Source of the DNA: Sphingobium sp. AP50
GTDB taxonomy: Bacteria; Pseudomonadota; Alphaproteobacteria; Sphingomonadales; Sphingomonadaceae
NCBI RefSeq assembly: GCF_900109095.1
Contig: NZ_FNYZ01000006.1
Span: forward strand, 62,001 to 126,000
DNA: 64,000 bases
Direction of reading: 5' to 3'
The stretch's first letter is position 1; each line of letters starts with the position of its first letter. Of this stretch, positions 8,582-18,409 are shown in pieces. The notes below the pieces were generated by a model. It was not told the origin of the DNA and ran no database searches. It saw only the letters and a program-made list of their open reading frames with translations. The position numbers and the translations under genes were made by a program.

Positions 8582-10027
8582 TCAGTCATTCAGGCGCAGT
8601 TGCAAGGGGTCTAGGCCATAGTCGGTCAGCTTCTTGCGCAGCGTGTTGCGATTAATGCCCAAAAGGCCAGCCGCCCGGATCTGGTTCCCGTCGACGCTGG
8701 CCAGCACCTCCTGCAACAATATTGGTTCGACGACGGCCAGCAGATCGTCATGCAGACTGCGCTGCGGCTGGCCAAGGCCGATGCCGACCTGCCGCTTGGC
8801 CCAGTCGCGCACGGCATGGGCCAGATGATCGGCCGGCACGACATAGTCGGCGGGCACGGCGTCGATCGGCAGCATGTTCCGCAGCATGTCGGCGGTGATG
8901 ACATTTTCGCGGCTGAGCACCGACAGGCGCTGCATCATATTCTGCAATTCGCGGACATTGCCGGGCCAGTGCCACACCATCAGCAGTTGGGCGGCATCAT
9001 CGGCAAGCGCCTTGCGCGGCAGGCCTTCCTGCGCGGCACGCTCCAGGAAATGGCGGGCGAGCAGGATGACGTCCTCACGCCGTTCCCGCAGGGCAGGCAA
9101 GGCGATTGGCACGACATTCAGGCGATAATAGAGATCCTGCCGGAAGCGCCCTTCCTCGATGAGTTGGGGCAAATCCTTGTTGGTCGCCGCGATGATGCGG
9201 ACGTTGACGCGGACCGGCTTGGAGCCGCCGACCGTCGTTACCTCGCCCGACTGGAGGACGCGCAACAGGCGGGTCTGCGCCTCCATCGGCATGTCGCCGA
9301 TTTCGTCGAGGAAGAGCGTGCCGCCCTGCGCCTGTTCGAACTTGCCGGCGGTGCGGACATGAGCCCCCGTAAAGGCCCCCTTTTCATAGCCGAACAGCTC
9401 CGCCTCGATCAGTTCGCGCGGGATGGCAGCCATGTTGATCGGTACGAAGGGCTTGGTGCGGCGCTGGCCCAGGCTGTGGATTGCTTCGGCCACCAGTTCC
9501 TTGCCGGTGCCCGATTCGCCCAGCACCAGGATCGACAGGTCGTTGGACAGGACGCGAGCGATGGTGCGATAGACTTCCTGCATCGCCGGTGATCGGCCGA
9601 CCAGAGGCAGGCCATCATGGGGCAGGCCCGCCTCCCCGCCCGCTTCTTCTGCGCTTTGGCGAGTGCCGAGCGCATCGGCGACGGCGCGGGTCAGTTCGTT
9701 AAGGTCGAAGGGCTTTGGCAGATATTCGAACGCGCCCTTTTCGGTCGCACGGATCGCAGTGTTGAGCGTGTTCTGTGCAGACAGGACGATGACGTTGAGG
9801 TCGGGCCGGGTCGCAAGGATATCGGCGACCCCGTCCAATCCGTCGCCATCAGGCAGCATGACATCGGTGATCAGCACGTCGGGCGTGAAACTGTCCATCA
9901 GCGAGGCACGCTCGCGGATCGACGCGGCGGTCTTCACCTTGTGCCCCTGTCGGCGGAGCGCTTCCCCCACCACCACGCAGATGGCCGGATCGTCATCGAC
10001 GACCAATATTGTGCCGATCGCTGCCAT
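8582..10027 (-). CDS. ntrC: Nitrogen regulation response regulator NtrC (sigma54 activator)
   Basis: Enhancer-binding activator of sigma54 promoters for nitrogen assimilation. The 481 residues comprise a receiver domain (VVDDDPAI; phospho-acceptor Asp55 in [11 protein letters not shown]), a AAA+ domain with Walker A GESGTGKE (170-177), an intact GAFTGA loop (217-222) and Walker [12 protein letters not shown] (235-245), then a Fis-type helix-turn-helix ([20 protein letters not shown]). Unlike NtrX in the same cluster, it keeps everything needed to drive sigma54. Its ATG overlaps the ntrB stop by one base (TAATG), so translation is probably coupled. Confidence 0.97.
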   Translation of the reverse strand: MAAIGTILVVDDDPAICVVVGEALRRQGHKVKTAASIRERASLMDSFTPDVLITDVMLPDGDGLDGVADILATRPDLNVIVLSAQNTLNTAIRATEKGAFEYLPKPFDLNELTRAVADALGTRQSAEEAGGEAGLPHDGLPLVGRSPAMQEVYRTIARVLSNDLSILVLGESGTGKELVAEAIHSLGQRRTKPFVPINMAAIPRELIEAELFGYEKGAFTGAHVRTAGKFEQAQGGTLFLDEIGDMPMEAQTRLLRVLQSGEVTTVGGSKPVRVNVRIIAATNKDLPQLIEEGRFRQDLYYRLNVVPIALPALRERREDVILLARHFLERAAQEGLPRKALADDAAQLLMVWHWPGNVRELQNMMQRLSVLSRENVITADMLRNMLPIDAVPADYVVPADHLAHAVRDWAKRQVGIGLGQPQRSLHDDLLAVVEPILLQEVLASVDGNQIRAAGLLGINRNTLRKKLTDYGLDPLQLRLND

Positions 10028-11136
10028 TATATCGCTCCCATCGGCAGCAGGATGCGGAAGGTGGATTCGCCCGCTTCGACATCGCGCGAATATTGGACGA
10101 AGCCGCTCATATCGCGGACCAGCTTGTCCACCAGTGCCAGGCCCAGCCCCTGCCCGTCCCGCTTACCGGTGATGAAGGGATTGAACAGATGATCCAGAAT
10201 ATGTTCGGGCACACCGGGTCCATTATCGACGACGAGAATTTCGATCGGCAGCACGGCGCTGCCTTTGCCATCGCCGACCAACACGGAGACGCCATGGCGA
10301 AAGGCCGTTTCCACGCGGATGCGTGGTTTGTCCGTATGATCAAGGGCTTCTGCCGCATTCTTGAGAAGATTTATCATAACCTGCACCAGAGCATCATCAT
10401 TGATGTTGGGAAATGGCAATGATGGATCATAATGTTTTGTAATTTTTATATTTCTTGCAAATCCAGCGGCGGCAATGCCTACTGCTCGGTCGATCAGTGG
10501 ATAGATGTTGCCGGGATGGCATTCCAATGTGCGATCGGTGGTGAAATCCTGCATCCGGTCGATCAGCGCGGCGATCCGGTCGACCTCGTTGCAGATGAGC
10601 TGGGTCAGTGCAGCGTCACGGCCGCCGTGGCTGGATTCCAGAAGTTGCGCGGCGCCACGAATGCCCGACAGCGGGTTCTTGATTTCATGAGCCAAAATAG
10701 CGGCGGCGCCCATGGCTGAGCGAGCACCACCGGCGGAACCGCGATGGCCGATCTTGCGCGCCTGGCTTTGTGCGTGAAGCGACACCACGCGCCAGCCGTC
10801 ATGATCCACAATCGGCGCAATCATCAGGTCGACTTCCATTTCGGCGGTGCGACCGGCATGGACCTTGATATCATAGGCGGCGATCGGCTTGTTATTGTGC
10901 CAGATATCGAAACGCGCCCCCGCCTCCGCGATGCGGATGGTACGGGAAACATCGCTGCCGATGATCGCCGACCGCGCCATGTTGAGCAGGGTTTCGGCCC
11001 GAACATTGGCATCTGCGATGCTGTTGTCCGGCTTCACGATCAGCGTTGCCACGGGCAGCGCCGTCATCTGTTCACCCAGCGATGGTCCATCCTGCTGCAT
11101 ACGGTGCGGCGGGATGGACGTCAGCATGCTGGTCAT
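10027..11136 (-). CDS. ntrB: Nitrogen regulation sensor kinase NtrB
   Basis: Cytosolic histidine kinase/phosphatase that sets NtrC phosphorylation in response to PII proteins. The 369-aa product has an N-terminal PAS domain ([20 protein letters not shown]...), the H-box ([17 protein letters not shown]) and a catalytic domain with [21 protein letters not shown] and [12 protein letters not shown]. There are no membrane segments, as expected. It starts inside the last codons of dusB (4-bp ATGA overlap) and overlaps ntrC by one base, making a tight dusB-ntrB-ntrC transcription unit. Confidence 0.96.
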   Translation of the reverse strand: MTSMLTSIPPHRMQQDGPSLGEQMTALPVATLIVKPDNSIADANVRAETLLNMARSAIIGSDVSRTIRIAEAGARFDIWHNNKPIAAYDIKVHAGRTAEMEVDLMIAPIVDHDGWRVVSLHAQSQARKIGHRGSAGGARSAMGAAAILAHEIKNPLSGIRGAAQLLESSHGGRDAALTQLICNEVDRIAALIDRMQDFTTDRTLECHPGNIYPLIDRAVGIAAAGFARNIKITKHYDPSLPFPNINDDALVQVMINLLKNAAEALDHTDKPRIRVETAFRHGVSVLVGDGKGSAVLPIEILVVDNGPGVPEHILDHLFNPFITGKRDGQGLGLALVDKLVRDMSGFVQYSRDVEAGESTFRILLPMGAI

Positions 11137-12155
11137 GCAGCCCTGCGCAGCTCCGCCGGCTGGAGGCCGGTAGCGATCAGCGGTTCATAGAAGCGGGCGA
11201 GCATGTCGAGCACTGTCGCCGCATCCGGCTCCTGATTGACGCTGTGGCGAAACTCGGCGGAACCGGGCAACCCCTTGGTATACCAGCCGATATGCTTGCG
11301 GGCCATATTGACGCCGGTATAGTTGTCATAATGTTCAAGCATTGCGTTATAATGCCCTATGATCGCCTGATATTGTTCCGCCAGCGTCGGATCCGGGAGG
11401 CGGGTACCGTCGGTCAGCCAGGCCATGACCTGACCGATCAGCCAGGGGCGGCCATAGGCGCCGCGACCGATCATCACGCCGTCCGCGCCGCTCTGTTCCA
11501 GCGCCGTGTCGGCATCCTCGATCGAGCAGATGTCGCCATTGACGATAACGGGCAGCTTGACCGCGTCCTTGACCGTGCGAACGAAGGCCCAGTCGGCCGA
11601 CCCCTTGTACATCTGGTTGCGCGTGCGGCCATGGACGGTGATCAGCTTGGCACCCAGATCCTCGGCGATATGGGCGAGTTCCGGGGCGTTGAGGCTGCTA
11701 TGGTCCCAGCCCATGCGCATCTTCACGGTGACGGGCACCTCGACCGCCTCCACCGTCGCCTTGATCAGCGAGGCGGCAAGCGGCAGGTCGCGCATCAGCG
11801 CGCTACCAGCGTCGCCATTGACGACCTTCTTCACCGGGCAGCCCATGTTGATGTCGATGATCGCCGCGCCGCGATCGGCATTCAGCTTGGCGGCTTCGGC
11901 CATTTCCGTGGGTGAGCAGCCGGCAAGCTGCATTGACACCGGCTCTTCCAGCGGATGCCAGGCGGCCTTTTGCAAGGACTGGCGGGTTTCCCGGATCATC
12001 GCAGCCGACGCGATCATTTCCGTCACATTGAGGCCGCAGCCATAGCGACGGACGAGCGTGCGGAACGGCATGTCGGTAACGCCTGTCATCGGGGCGAGGA
12101 CAACCGGCATATCGATGGTGATCGGGCCGATGGAGATGGGAGCAAGTGTGCGCAT
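11133..12155 (-). CDS. dusB: tRNA dihydrouridine synthase DusB
   Basis: FMN/NADPH enzyme that reduces specific uridines in tRNA D-loops. At 340 aa it is close to E. coli DusB (321). Seen: [15 protein letters not shown] at the N-terminus, the catalytic-cysteine motif [11 protein letters not shown], the TVKMRMGWD strand, [19 protein letters not shown], and the phosphate-binding [16 protein letters not shown]. The frame stays open upstream, but the ATG at 12155 ([10 protein letters not shown]) is where family similarity begins. First gene of the ntr cluster, as in many Alphaproteobacteria where it is called nifR3. Divergent from ispDF across about 97 bp. Confidence 0.96.
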   Translation of the reverse strand: MRTLAPISIGPITIDMPVVLAPMTGVTDMPFRTLVRRYGCGLNVTEMIASAAMIRETRQSLQKAAWHPLEEPVSMQLAGCSPTEMAEAAKLNADRGAAIIDINMGCPVKKVVNGDAGSALMRDLPLAASLIKATVEAVEVPVTVKMRMGWDHSSLNAPELAHIAEDLGAKLITVHGRTRNQMYKGSADWAFVRTVKDAVKLPVIVNGDICSIEDADTALEQSGADGVMIGRGAYGRPWLIGQVMAWLTDGTRLPDPTLAEQYQAIIGHYNAMLEHYDNYTGVNMARKHIGWYTKGLPGSAEFRHSVNQEPDAATVLDMLARFYEPLIATGLQPAELRRAA

Positions 12156-12252
12156 GGTCTGAATAAAGATACTGCCTAAAAAACAGGCAGCCCTTAGCGG
12201 AAAATGGGCGGAACGGCAAGCGAGGGGCTGGCGGTGCCCGACGCCCTCGTCT

Positions 12253-13437
12253 ATGCGGCGGCGCATGACATCGGCAAAGCCTCGCATCGTCGCGCTGATC
12301 GTCGCCGCAGGCCAGGGTAGCCGGGCGGGCGGCGAGATCCCCAAACAATTTCGAATGATCGCCGGTAAGGCCGTGCTGGCCCATGCTTATGATGCCTTGA
12401 TGGCGCATGGCGCGATCGATGCGATCCATATTGTTCTGGCGGATGGGCAGGACGCCGTTGCGCGCAGCCTGCTGGGCGATCGGGCGGCGAGCCTCGTGAC
12501 CGGCGCGGACAGCCGGCGCGGTTCGGTGCAGGCCGGATTGGAAGCGATCGCGGCTGCTGGCGGCGCGAATATTATATTGGTCCATGACGCGGCGCGGCCC
12601 TTTCTGCCGGGGTTGGTGGTCGACCGACTGCTGTTAGCGCTTGAAGGCGCTGAGGGCGCGATCCCTGCCCTGCCCGTTGCCGATACGCTGGTGCGGGGCA
12701 CGGCGGATGTGATGAGCGGCGGCGTGGATCGCGCTGACCTCTACCGGGTGCAGACGCCGCAGGCTTTCCGTTTCGACACGATCCTGGCGGCGCATCGGGG
12801 CTGGGACGAGCGCCTTGAAGCGACCGACGATGCGCAGATTTTGCGGGCATGGGGCCATGACGTCATATTGGTGCAAGGCGATGAAAGGCTTGAGAAATTG
12901 ACCTATCCGCAGGATTTTGCCCGCGCCGAAATGCAGCAGGCGACGCCGCGATCGACGCGGGTCGGCATGGGCTATGATGTGCATCGCCTCGCGCCCAATG
13001 AGGAATTGTGGCTGGCGGGCATATTGGTGCCGCATGATCGCGGCCTTGCCGGGCACAGCGATGCCGACGTGGCGCTGCATGCCATTGTCGATGCCATGCT
13101 CGGCGCGCTGGCGGAGGGGGATATCGGCAGTCATTTCCCGCCGTCCGACGCGCAATGGCGCGGCGCATCGTCCGATCGCTTTCTGGCCTATGCGCGGGAT
13201 CGGGTGGTGGCGCGGGACGGCCGGATCGAGCATATCGACCTCACCATCATCTGCGAGGCGCCCAAGATCGGGCCGCATCGGGACGCCATGCGCACGCGGA
13301 TTGCGGAGATATTGGCGGTGCCGGTCGACCGGGTGAGCGTGAAGGCCACAACTACCGAACGGCTGGGCTTTGCCGGACGGCGCGAAGGCATTGCCGCGCA
13401 GGCGGTTGCCACCCTGTCCCTCCCCGCGCTATCCTGA
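12253..13437 (+). CDS. ispDF: Bifunctional MEP cytidylyltransferase / MEcPP synthase IspDF
   Basis: Fusion carrying steps 3 and 5 of the MEP isoprenoid pathway. Residues about 10-225 are IspD ([17 protein letters not shown] nucleotide loop, [16 protein letters not shown]); residues about 235-394 are IspF (GMGYDVHRL and [12 protein letters not shown] zinc sites, [20 protein letters not shown]). The fusion is typical of Alphaproteobacteria. Start at 12253; an in-frame ATG at 12265 is equally possible and neither has a strong ribosome binding site. pncC follows after 4 bp. The divergent spacer toward dusB contains a short 6-bp inverted repeat (12172-12190). Confidence 0.96.
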   Translation: MRRRMTSAKPRIVALIVAAGQGSRAGGEIPKQFRMIAGKAVLAHAYDALMAHGAIDAIHIVLADGQDAVARSLLGDRAASLVTGADSRRGSVQAGLEAIAAAGGANIILVHDAARPFLPGLVVDRLLLALEGAEGAIPALPVADTLVRGTADVMSGGVDRADLYRVQTPQAFRFDTILAAHRGWDERLEATDDAQILRAWGHDVILVQGDERLEKLTYPQDFARAEMQQATPRSTRVGMGYDVHRLAPNEELWLAGILVPHDRGLAGHSDADVALHAIVDAMLGALAEGDIGSHFPPSDAQWRGASSDRFLAYARDRVVARDGRIEHIDLTIICEAPKIGPHRDAMRTRIAEILAVPVDRVSVKATTTERLGFAGRREGIAAQAVATLSLPALS

Positions 13438-13441
13438 TTCC

Positions 13442-13954
13442 ATGCCCGATACCATTTTACCGGCCGAACTGGTCGAACTCGCCGAAAAGGTCATTATCGC
13501 CAACCGCCGTGCCGGCCGCACGATATCGGTTGCGGAAAGCTGCACCGGGGGATTGGTGTCGGCGGCGCTTACTGAGATTGCTGGATCATCCGACGTATTC
13601 GACGCCGGTTTCATCACCTATTCCAATGATATGAAGGCGGAACTTCTGAAAGTTTCGCATGATGTGCTGGATACGTTCGGGGCGGTGTCCATCGCCACCG
13701 CCTGGGCCATGGCGCAGGGCGCGCTCAAGAAAAGCCATTCCCATGTCGCGGTCGCCATCACCGGCATTGCCGGGCCGGGCGGCGGCAGCGAGCAGAAGCC
13801 GGTCGGCACCGTCGTCTTTGCCCGCGCCGAACGTGGTGCCAGCCCCGACAAGGTCGTGGCCGATATGCATCATTTCGAAAATAACGGCCGGGGCGGCGTA
13901 CGCCTTCAGGCGGCGCTGTGCGCGCTGGAACTGCTGCTGCCGGACGGAGCGTAA
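13442..13954 (+). CDS. pncC: Nicotinamide-nucleotide amidohydrolase PncC (CinA C-terminal domain)
   Basis: Deamidates NMN to nicotinate mononucleotide, salvaging pyridine nucleotides (from the CinA/PncC family). The 170-aa stand-alone CinA C-domain matches E. coli PncC length (about 165). Seen: SVAESCTGG with the active-site Ser, AGFITYSNDMK, and AITGIAGPGGGSEQKPVGTV. The start is the ATG at 13442, 4 bp after ispDF, so the two are one unit. Its last 49 bp overlap the convergent RatA/COQ10-like gene. Confidence 0.93.
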   Translation: MPDTILPAELVELAEKVIIANRRAGRTISVAESCTGGLVSAALTEIAGSSDVFDAGFITYSNDMKAELLKVSHDVLDTFGAVSIATAWAMAQGALKKSHSHVAVAITGIAGPGGGSEQKPVGTVVFARAERGASPDKVVADMHHFENNGRGGVRLQAALCALELLLPDGA

Positions 13955-14376
13955 AGCTGGGCGGCGCGGTTTTCGAACGCGCCGATCATCTTGCGCAGGG
14001 CCTTGTCGAAAAACTGACCGGCCAGCATTTCGAACAGCCGGTTCTTGAATTCGAACTCGACCTCGAAATCTACCAGCACGCCGCCCTGCCCGTCGTCGCG
14101 GAAGCCCCACTCATTGTGGAGATGTTTCAGCGGACCATCGAGATAGTCGACACGCACGCGGTCCGGCCGGTGCTTGTGGACACGCGAGGTGAAGCTTTCC
14201 GACACGCCCTTGAAACCGACGATCATGTCGGCGACCATTTCCGTATCGCTATCGGACCTTACCCGGATCGCGCTGACCCAGGGCAGGAATTCCGGATAGG
14301 CCGCGACGTTCGACACCAGGTCGAACATCTGGGCAGGCGTATAGGGCAGATGGCGCGTTTCGTTATGTCTGGGCAT
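13906..14376 (-). CDS. COQ10/RatA-like START-domain protein (SRPBCC fold)
   Basis: Small START/polyketide-cyclase fold protein of 156 aa, of the family that includes yeast Coq10 (a ubiquinone chaperone) and E. coli RatA. Signature: HLPYTPAQMFDLVSNVAAYPEFLPWV at the N-terminus, the central VGFKGVSESFTSRV strands and the C-terminal helix FFDKALRKMIGAFENRA. Start at 14376 (MPRHNETR). It follows lipA after 7 bp, a pairing common in Alphaproteobacteria. The C-terminal tail (SGSSSSSAHSAA) is read from DNA that also encodes the end of pncC on the other strand. A respiratory quinone role is more likely here than a toxin role, but this is inference. Confidence 0.88.
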   Translation of the reverse strand: MPRHNETRHLPYTPAQMFDLVSNVAAYPEFLPWVSAIRVRSDSDTEMVADMIVGFKGVSESFTSRVHKHRPDRVRVDYLDGPLKHLHNEWGFRDDGQGGVLVDFEVEFEFKNRLFEMLAGQFFDKALRKMIGAFENRAAQLYAPSGSSSSSAHSAA

Positions 14377-14383
14377 CGAGCAA

Positions 14384-15325
14384 TCAGGCCTTCGCCGCCG
14401 CCTTGGCCAGCTTGGCTTCGCGCGCGGCACGCATTTCCGCGAAATCCTTGCCGGCATGATAGCTGGAACGGGTCAGTGGGCTGGACGCGACCTGAAGGAA
14501 GCCCTTGGCCCGTGCGATGCCCGCATAGGCGTTGAAAGCGGCCGGGGTGACGAATTCCATCACCTTCGCATGCTTGGGCGTGGGCTGGAGATACTGGCCC
14601 ATGGTCAGGAAGTCGATGTCGGCCGAGCGCATGTCGTCCATCACCTGATGTACTTCCAGACGCTCTTCGCCCAGACCCAGCATGATGCCCGACTTGGTGA
14701 AGATCGACGGATCGAGTTTCTTTACCGATTCGAGCAGGCGCAGCGACGCATAATAGCGCGCGCCGGGACGAATGGTGGGATAGAGACGCGGCACGGTTTC
14801 GAGATTGTGATTATAGACGTCCGGCCGGGCAGCAACGATCATCTCGACCGCGCGCTCATGCTTGTTGCGGAAGTCGGGCGTCAGGATTTCGATCGTGGTC
14901 TTCGGCGTGGTGCGGCGCAGCGCCTCGATCACCTTGACGAATTGCGACGCGCCGCCATCGGGCAGGTCATCGCGGTCGACCGAGGTGATGACGATATGCT
15001 CCAGACCCATTTCCGCCGACGCATCGGCCAGATTCTGCGGTTCGTTGACATCGACCTTTCGCGGCATGCCGGTCTTGACGTTGCAGAAGGCGCAGGCGCG
15101 GGTGCACACATCGCCTAGGATCATGACGGTGGCGTGCTTCTTAGTCCAGCATTCGCCGATATTGGGACAGGCCGCTTCCTCGCATACCGTGTTGAGGCCC
15201 TTGTCACGCATCAGCTTGCGCGTCTCATGATAAGCGGGGCTCGTCGGCGCCTTGACGCGAATCCAGTCGGGCTTGCGGGCGCGTTCGGGCTTTTCGGGCG
15301 CGGGGATCGGAACGATATCGGTCAT
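14384..15325 (-). CDS. lipA: Lipoyl synthase
   Basis: Radical-SAM enzyme that inserts two sulfurs into the octanoyl group on E2 and GcvH proteins. The 313-aa product has the auxiliary-cluster cysteines Cys48, Cys53 and Cys59 ([12 protein letters not shown]) and the radical-SAM motif Cys74, Cys78, Cys81 (CTRACAFC). It also has [36 protein letters not shown] and the C-terminal SSYHAGKDF. Start chosen at ATG 15325 (MTDIVP). The upstream frame is open but not conserved. Divergent from the carbonic anhydrase gene (65 bp). Confidence 0.97.
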   Translation of the reverse strand: MTDIVPIPAPEKPERARKPDWIRVKAPTSPAYHETRKLMRDKGLNTVCEEAACPNIGECWTKKHATVMILGDVCTRACAFCNVKTGMPRKVDVNEPQNLADASAEMGLEHIVITSVDRDDLPDGGASQFVKVIEALRRTTPKTTIEILTPDFRNKHERAVEMIVAARPDVYNHNLETVPRLYPTIRPGARYYASLRLLESVKKLDPSIFTKSGIMLGLGEERLEVHQVMDDMRSADIDFLTMGQYLQPTPKHAKVMEFVTPAAFNAYAGIARAKGFLQVASSPLTRSSYHAGKDFAEMRAAREAKLAKAAAKA

Positions 15326-15390
15326 GCGCCCCAGATAGCGATGCGCGGCCACTCTTGCCAGCCCCCTATTTGTGCGGCACATCGCGAACC

Positions 15391-16029
15391 ATGACTGATT
15401 TTGCCGACATGCTTCAGGGCTATCGCCGTTTCCGCAACACCGGCTGGAGCCAGCAGCGCGAGCGATGGGACGAACTGAACGAAGGTCAGAGCCCCGGCGT
15501 GATGGTGATCGCCTGCTCCGACAGCCGAGTCGATCCGGCGCAGATTTTCGATACCAGCCCCGGCGAGATTTTCGTCGTTCGTAACGTAGCGGCGCTGGTG
15601 CCGCCGTTCGAGACGACGCCCGGCCTGCATGGCGTGTCGGCGGCGCTGGAATTTGCGGTTCAGGTTCTGGGCGTCGGTGAAATCGTGGTGATGGGTCACG
15701 GCAAATGCGGCGGTTGCAAGGCGGCGCTCAGCCATGACCTGAAGGATGCGCCTCCGGGTGAAGGCGGGTTCGTGCATAATTGGATCAGCCTGCTGGACGG
15801 TGCGCGCGAAGTGGTGATCGATCGCCATGGTGATGATCGCAGCCGTGACGTGGAACGCGCGATGGAACAGGAAGGCGTGAAGGTCAGCCTGGCTAATCTG
15901 CGCAGTTTCCCCTGCGTGCGCACCAAGGAGAAGGCCGGCACGCTCAAGCTGGTCGGCGCTTTCTTTGCGATTTCCGACGGGCAACTGCATCTGCTGGATG
16001 AAGAAACGGGCGTCTTCGCGCCCGCTTAA
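15391..16029 (+). CDS. Beta-class carbonic anhydrase
   Basis: Zinc enzyme interconverting CO2 and bicarbonate in the cytosol. The 212 aa include the zinc ligands Cys42 and Asp44 (ACSDSR) plus His103 and Cys106 (GHGKCGGC). They also include [10 protein letters not shown] and [16 protein letters not shown], all typical of the beta class. The ATG at 15391 is used because the family begins about there; the in-frame ATG 36 bp upstream would overlap the lipA promoter region. It is followed after 17 bp by the NYN-domain gene. Confidence 0.95.
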   Translation: MTDFADMLQGYRRFRNTGWSQQRERWDELNEGQSPGVMVIACSDSRVDPAQIFDTSPGEIFVVRNVAALVPPFETTPGLHGVSAALEFAVQVLGVGEIVVMGHGKCGGCKAALSHDLKDAPPGEGGFVHNWISLLDGAREVVIDRHGDDRSRDVERAMEQEGVKVSLANLRSFPCVRTKEKAGTLKLVGAFFAISDGQLHLLDEETGVFAPA

Positions 16030-16046
16030 AAATAGGAAAATAGCCG

Positions 16047-16838
16047 ATGGCGACACGACAGGAAGGCCGCGGCAATATCGCCCTGCTGATCGATGCGGAC
16101 AATGCGTCGGCAGCGCATTTCGACTCGGTGATGACTGTGCTGGCGGAATTAGGCACGGTGAATATTCGCCGTGCCTATGGCAATTGGAGCAAGGCTACGC
16201 TCAAGACCTGGGCGGCGCTCTCCATCGCGCAGGCGATCGAGCCGCAGCAGCAGTTCGACCTGACCAAAGGCAAGAACGCCACGGACATGAAGATGACGAT
16301 CGACGCGATGGACCTGCTGGCCAGCGGTCGTGTCGACGGCTTCGGCCTCATGTCGAGCGACAGCGATTTTACGCCGCTGGTGACGCGGCTGCGGCAGGAT
16401 GGCATTCCGGTCTATGGCTTTGGCTTGGCTAGTACGCCGGAAGGATTTCGCAGGGCGTGCACGCGCTTCATCGATGTGGCGGCTTTGAAAGCGGCTGAAG
16501 TTCCTGTGGTAAAGAAGCCGGCGGCAAGCGCCGGCAAGGCGAAGGCGCCAGCCGCCAAGGCGCCGACGGCCCCTGCCCCGGTGCCGCCAGCAGCACCGCA
16601 GGGCAAGGCGGTCGATCCCGAAGTCGTGCGCCTGCTGATCGACGCCTATGACGAAGCGAAGCGGGACGAGCGCGGTTTCGTGGCGCTGGGTCCGGTGGGA
16701 CAGCGGGTGGGCAATCGCTCCAGCTTTGACGTGCGCAATTATGGCTTCAAGCGCCTGTCCGATCTGGTCGCCGCCATCCCCAATTTCATTACCGAAGTGC
16801 GCGAAGGCGGCCAGACCTGGATCAAGCGGATCAAGTGA
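16047..16838 (+). CDS. NYN-domain (PIN-like) ribonuclease with C-terminal OST-HTH/LOTUS domain
   Basis: Predicted RNA-processing or RNA-silencing protein. The N-terminal NYN domain (about 8-150) keeps the acidic metal site: IDADNAS, the Asp of NATDMKMTIDAMDLL and SSDSDFTPLVTRLR. An Ala/Pro/Lys-rich linker (about 155-190) leads to a C-terminal OST-HTH/LOTUS module (about 193-260) recognised by RGFVALGPVGQRV and DVRNYGFKRLSDLV. The same architecture occurs in bacterial DUF88/LabA-like proteins; natural targets are unknown. Its stop overlaps the acylphosphatase start (GTGA), so the two are translated together. Confidence 0.9.
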   Translation: MATRQEGRGNIALLIDADNASAAHFDSVMTVLAELGTVNIRRAYGNWSKATLKTWAALSIAQAIEPQQQFDLTKGKNATDMKMTIDAMDLLASGRVDGFGLMSSDSDFTPLVTRLRQDGIPVYGFGLASTPEGFRRACTRFIDVAALKAAEVPVVKKPAASAGKAKAPAAKAPTAPAPVPPAAPQGKAVDPEVVRLLIDAYDEAKRDERGFVALGPVGQRVGNRSSFDVRNYGFKRLSDLVAAIPNFITEVREGGQTWIKRIK

Positions 16839-17113
16839 CCGTCGCCCGCCATCTGATGATCCATGGCCGGGTACAGGGCGTCTGGTATCGCGGCTGGACG
16901 GTGGCGACGGCGCGCGAACTGGGCTTGGTCGGCTGGGTCCGCAATCGCATGGATGGGCGTGTCGAGGCGCTGGTGCAGGGAGAAGGCGCCGCGATCGATC
17001 GCTTTTTGGCCCTGGCGCAGGATGGCCCGCCTGCGGCCCAGGTTGTGGGGATCGATATGCAGGATGCGCTGGTGGAGGATCTGCACGCCTTCGAACAGCG
17101 GGCGACCGCCTGA
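16835..17113 (+). CDS. acyP: Acylphosphatase
   Basis: 92-aa hydrolase of carboxyl-phosphate anhydrides such as acetyl- or carbamoyl-phosphate. The signature GRVQGVWYRGW contains the catalytic Arg19, and GWVRNRMDGRVEA contains catalytic Asn37; length is exactly that of the family. Trp-Tyr replaces the usual Gly-Phe before the catalytic Arg, a tolerated variation. The start is a GTG overlapping the NYN-gene stop by 4 bp. Confidence 0.94.
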   Translation: MTVARHLMIHGRVQGVWYRGWTVATARELGLVGWVRNRMDGRVEALVQGEGAAIDRFLALAQDGPPAAQVVGIDMQDALVEDLHAFEQRATA

Positions 17114-17167
17114 TTGCCCCTCTCGCAGGGGGTGGAGGCGCGGGCCGGGCTCTGATAGACCCTTGGG

Positions 17168-18409
17168 ATGACTCTCTTGTCCCCCGCCGAACACAGGATA
17201 TTGGAAAACGCAGCCGCTGCGCCGATGTTGGATCAGGTGCAGGATTGGGCGGCGATCAACAGCGGATCGCGCAATCTGGATGGGCTGGCACGGATGGCTG
17301 ATCGGCTGGCCGACGCCTTTTCCATCCTGCCTGGCACCCTACGCCTGATCGATGCCGCGCCGGTGGACAGTGTGTTGCCCGATGGCCGTATCCAGCCGAT
17401 CGCCCATGGCCGTCACCTGCATCTGTCGGTGCGGCCCGATGCGCCGATCCGGCTGCTGCTGACGGGGCATATGGATACGGTCTTTCCAGTCGACCACCCT
17501 TTCCAAAAGCAGACATGGCTGGAGCCGGGCGTGCTGAACGGGCCGGGCGTAGCCGACATGAAAGGCGGGATCGCGGTCATGCTGGCTGCGTTGAATGCGA
17601 TCGAGGCGTCGGGCGCGGCCACCCAGCTTGGCTATGATGTCGTGATCAACAGCGATGAGGAAGTTGGCAGCGCCTCCTCTGCCTTGTTGTTGCGGGAGAT
17701 GGCAGCCGGCAAGATCGCCGCCTTCACTTATGAGCCTGCCTTGCCGGACGGTACGCTGGCGGGGGCACGGGCGGGCAGTGGCAATTTTTCGATCACCGTC
17801 ACCGGGCGCAGTGCCCATGCCGGGCGAAACCCGGATGAAGGGCGCAATGCGCTGCTCGCCGCGGCCGATCTGGCGTTGCGGTTGAAAGCAGGGAGCGGCG
17901 TCGGCTTTTCCTGTAATCCGGCGAAGATCGACGGTGGCGGCCCGAACAATGTGGTGCCGGACCATGCGATATTGCGGGTCAATTTTCGGCCCCGCACGCC
18001 GGAAGATGAAATCATCGCCCGTGCGCTGATCGACCGCGAGATGGCAGACGTGGCGCGCCGTCATGACGTCAGCCTGCATCTACACGGTAGCTTCGGCCGT
18101 CCGCCCAAGCCGATGGATAAGAAGGCCGAGCGATTATTCGGGCTGGTCCGCCAATGTGGCGCGGATCTGGGCTTGTCGATCGGCTGGCGGGACACGGGTG
18201 GCGTGTGCGACGGCAATAATATTGCGGCCTGCGGCGTAGCCGTGGTGGACACGATGGGCGTGCGCGGCGGCAGCATCCATAGCGACGCCGAATTTCTGCT
18301 GGCCGACAGCCTGTCCGAACGGGCGCAATTGTCGGCGCTGGCGATCTGGCGGATCACGCAGGGGCAATTTCAACCAGAACAGAAACAGGTGGAAGGGAAT
18401 ATCGCTTGA
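17168..18409 (+). CDS. M20-family metallohydrolase, carboxypeptidase G2-like (candidate succinylglutamate hydrolase)
   Basis: Di-zinc amidohydrolase of the CPG2/ArgE/DapE group, 413 aa. Metal and catalytic residues are visible: LLLTGHMDTVFP (His101, Asp103), GPGVADMKGG (bridging Asp130), NSDEEVGS (Glu164/165) and a late GGSIHSDAE (His). A dimerisation insert with SAHAGRNPDEGRNAL follows the family. It opens the arginine succinyltransferase operon and overlaps astA by 4 bp. That position, and the CPG2 preference for acyl-glutamates, suggest it removes succinate from N-succinylglutamate in place of AstE; this is inference, and other N-acyl amino acids are possible. Confidence 0.85.
   Translation: MTLLSPAEHRILENAAAAPMLDQVQDWAAINSGSRNLDGLARMADRLADAFSILPGTLRLIDAAPVDSVLPDGRIQPIAHGRHLHLSVRPDAPIRLLLTGHMDTVFPVDHPFQKQTWLEPGVLNGPGVADMKGGIAVMLAALNAIEASGAATQLGYDVVINSDEEVGSASSALLLREMAAGKIAAFTYEPALPDGTLAGARAGSGNFSITVTGRSAHAGRNPDEGRNALLAAADLALRLKAGSGVGFSCNPAKIDGGGPNNVVPDHAILRVNFRPRTPEDEIIARALIDREMADVARRHDVSLHLHGSFGRPPKPMDKKAERLFGLVRQCGADLGLSIGWRDTGGVCDGNNIAACGVAVVDTMGVRGGSIHSDAEFLLADSLSERAQLSALAIWRITQGQFQPEQKQVEGNIA

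Noticed and set aside
10432..10500. AT-rich patch within ntrB as an internal promoter or insertion
   Set aside because: The patch encodes the conserved segment before the NtrB ATP-binding domain, in frame; composition alone is not enough to support a promoter.
13906..14376. RatA toxin of a toxin-antitoxin pair
   Set aside because: The START-fold protein is next to lipA and has no RatB-like partner; a COQ10-type respiratory role is more likely, so the toxin label was not used.
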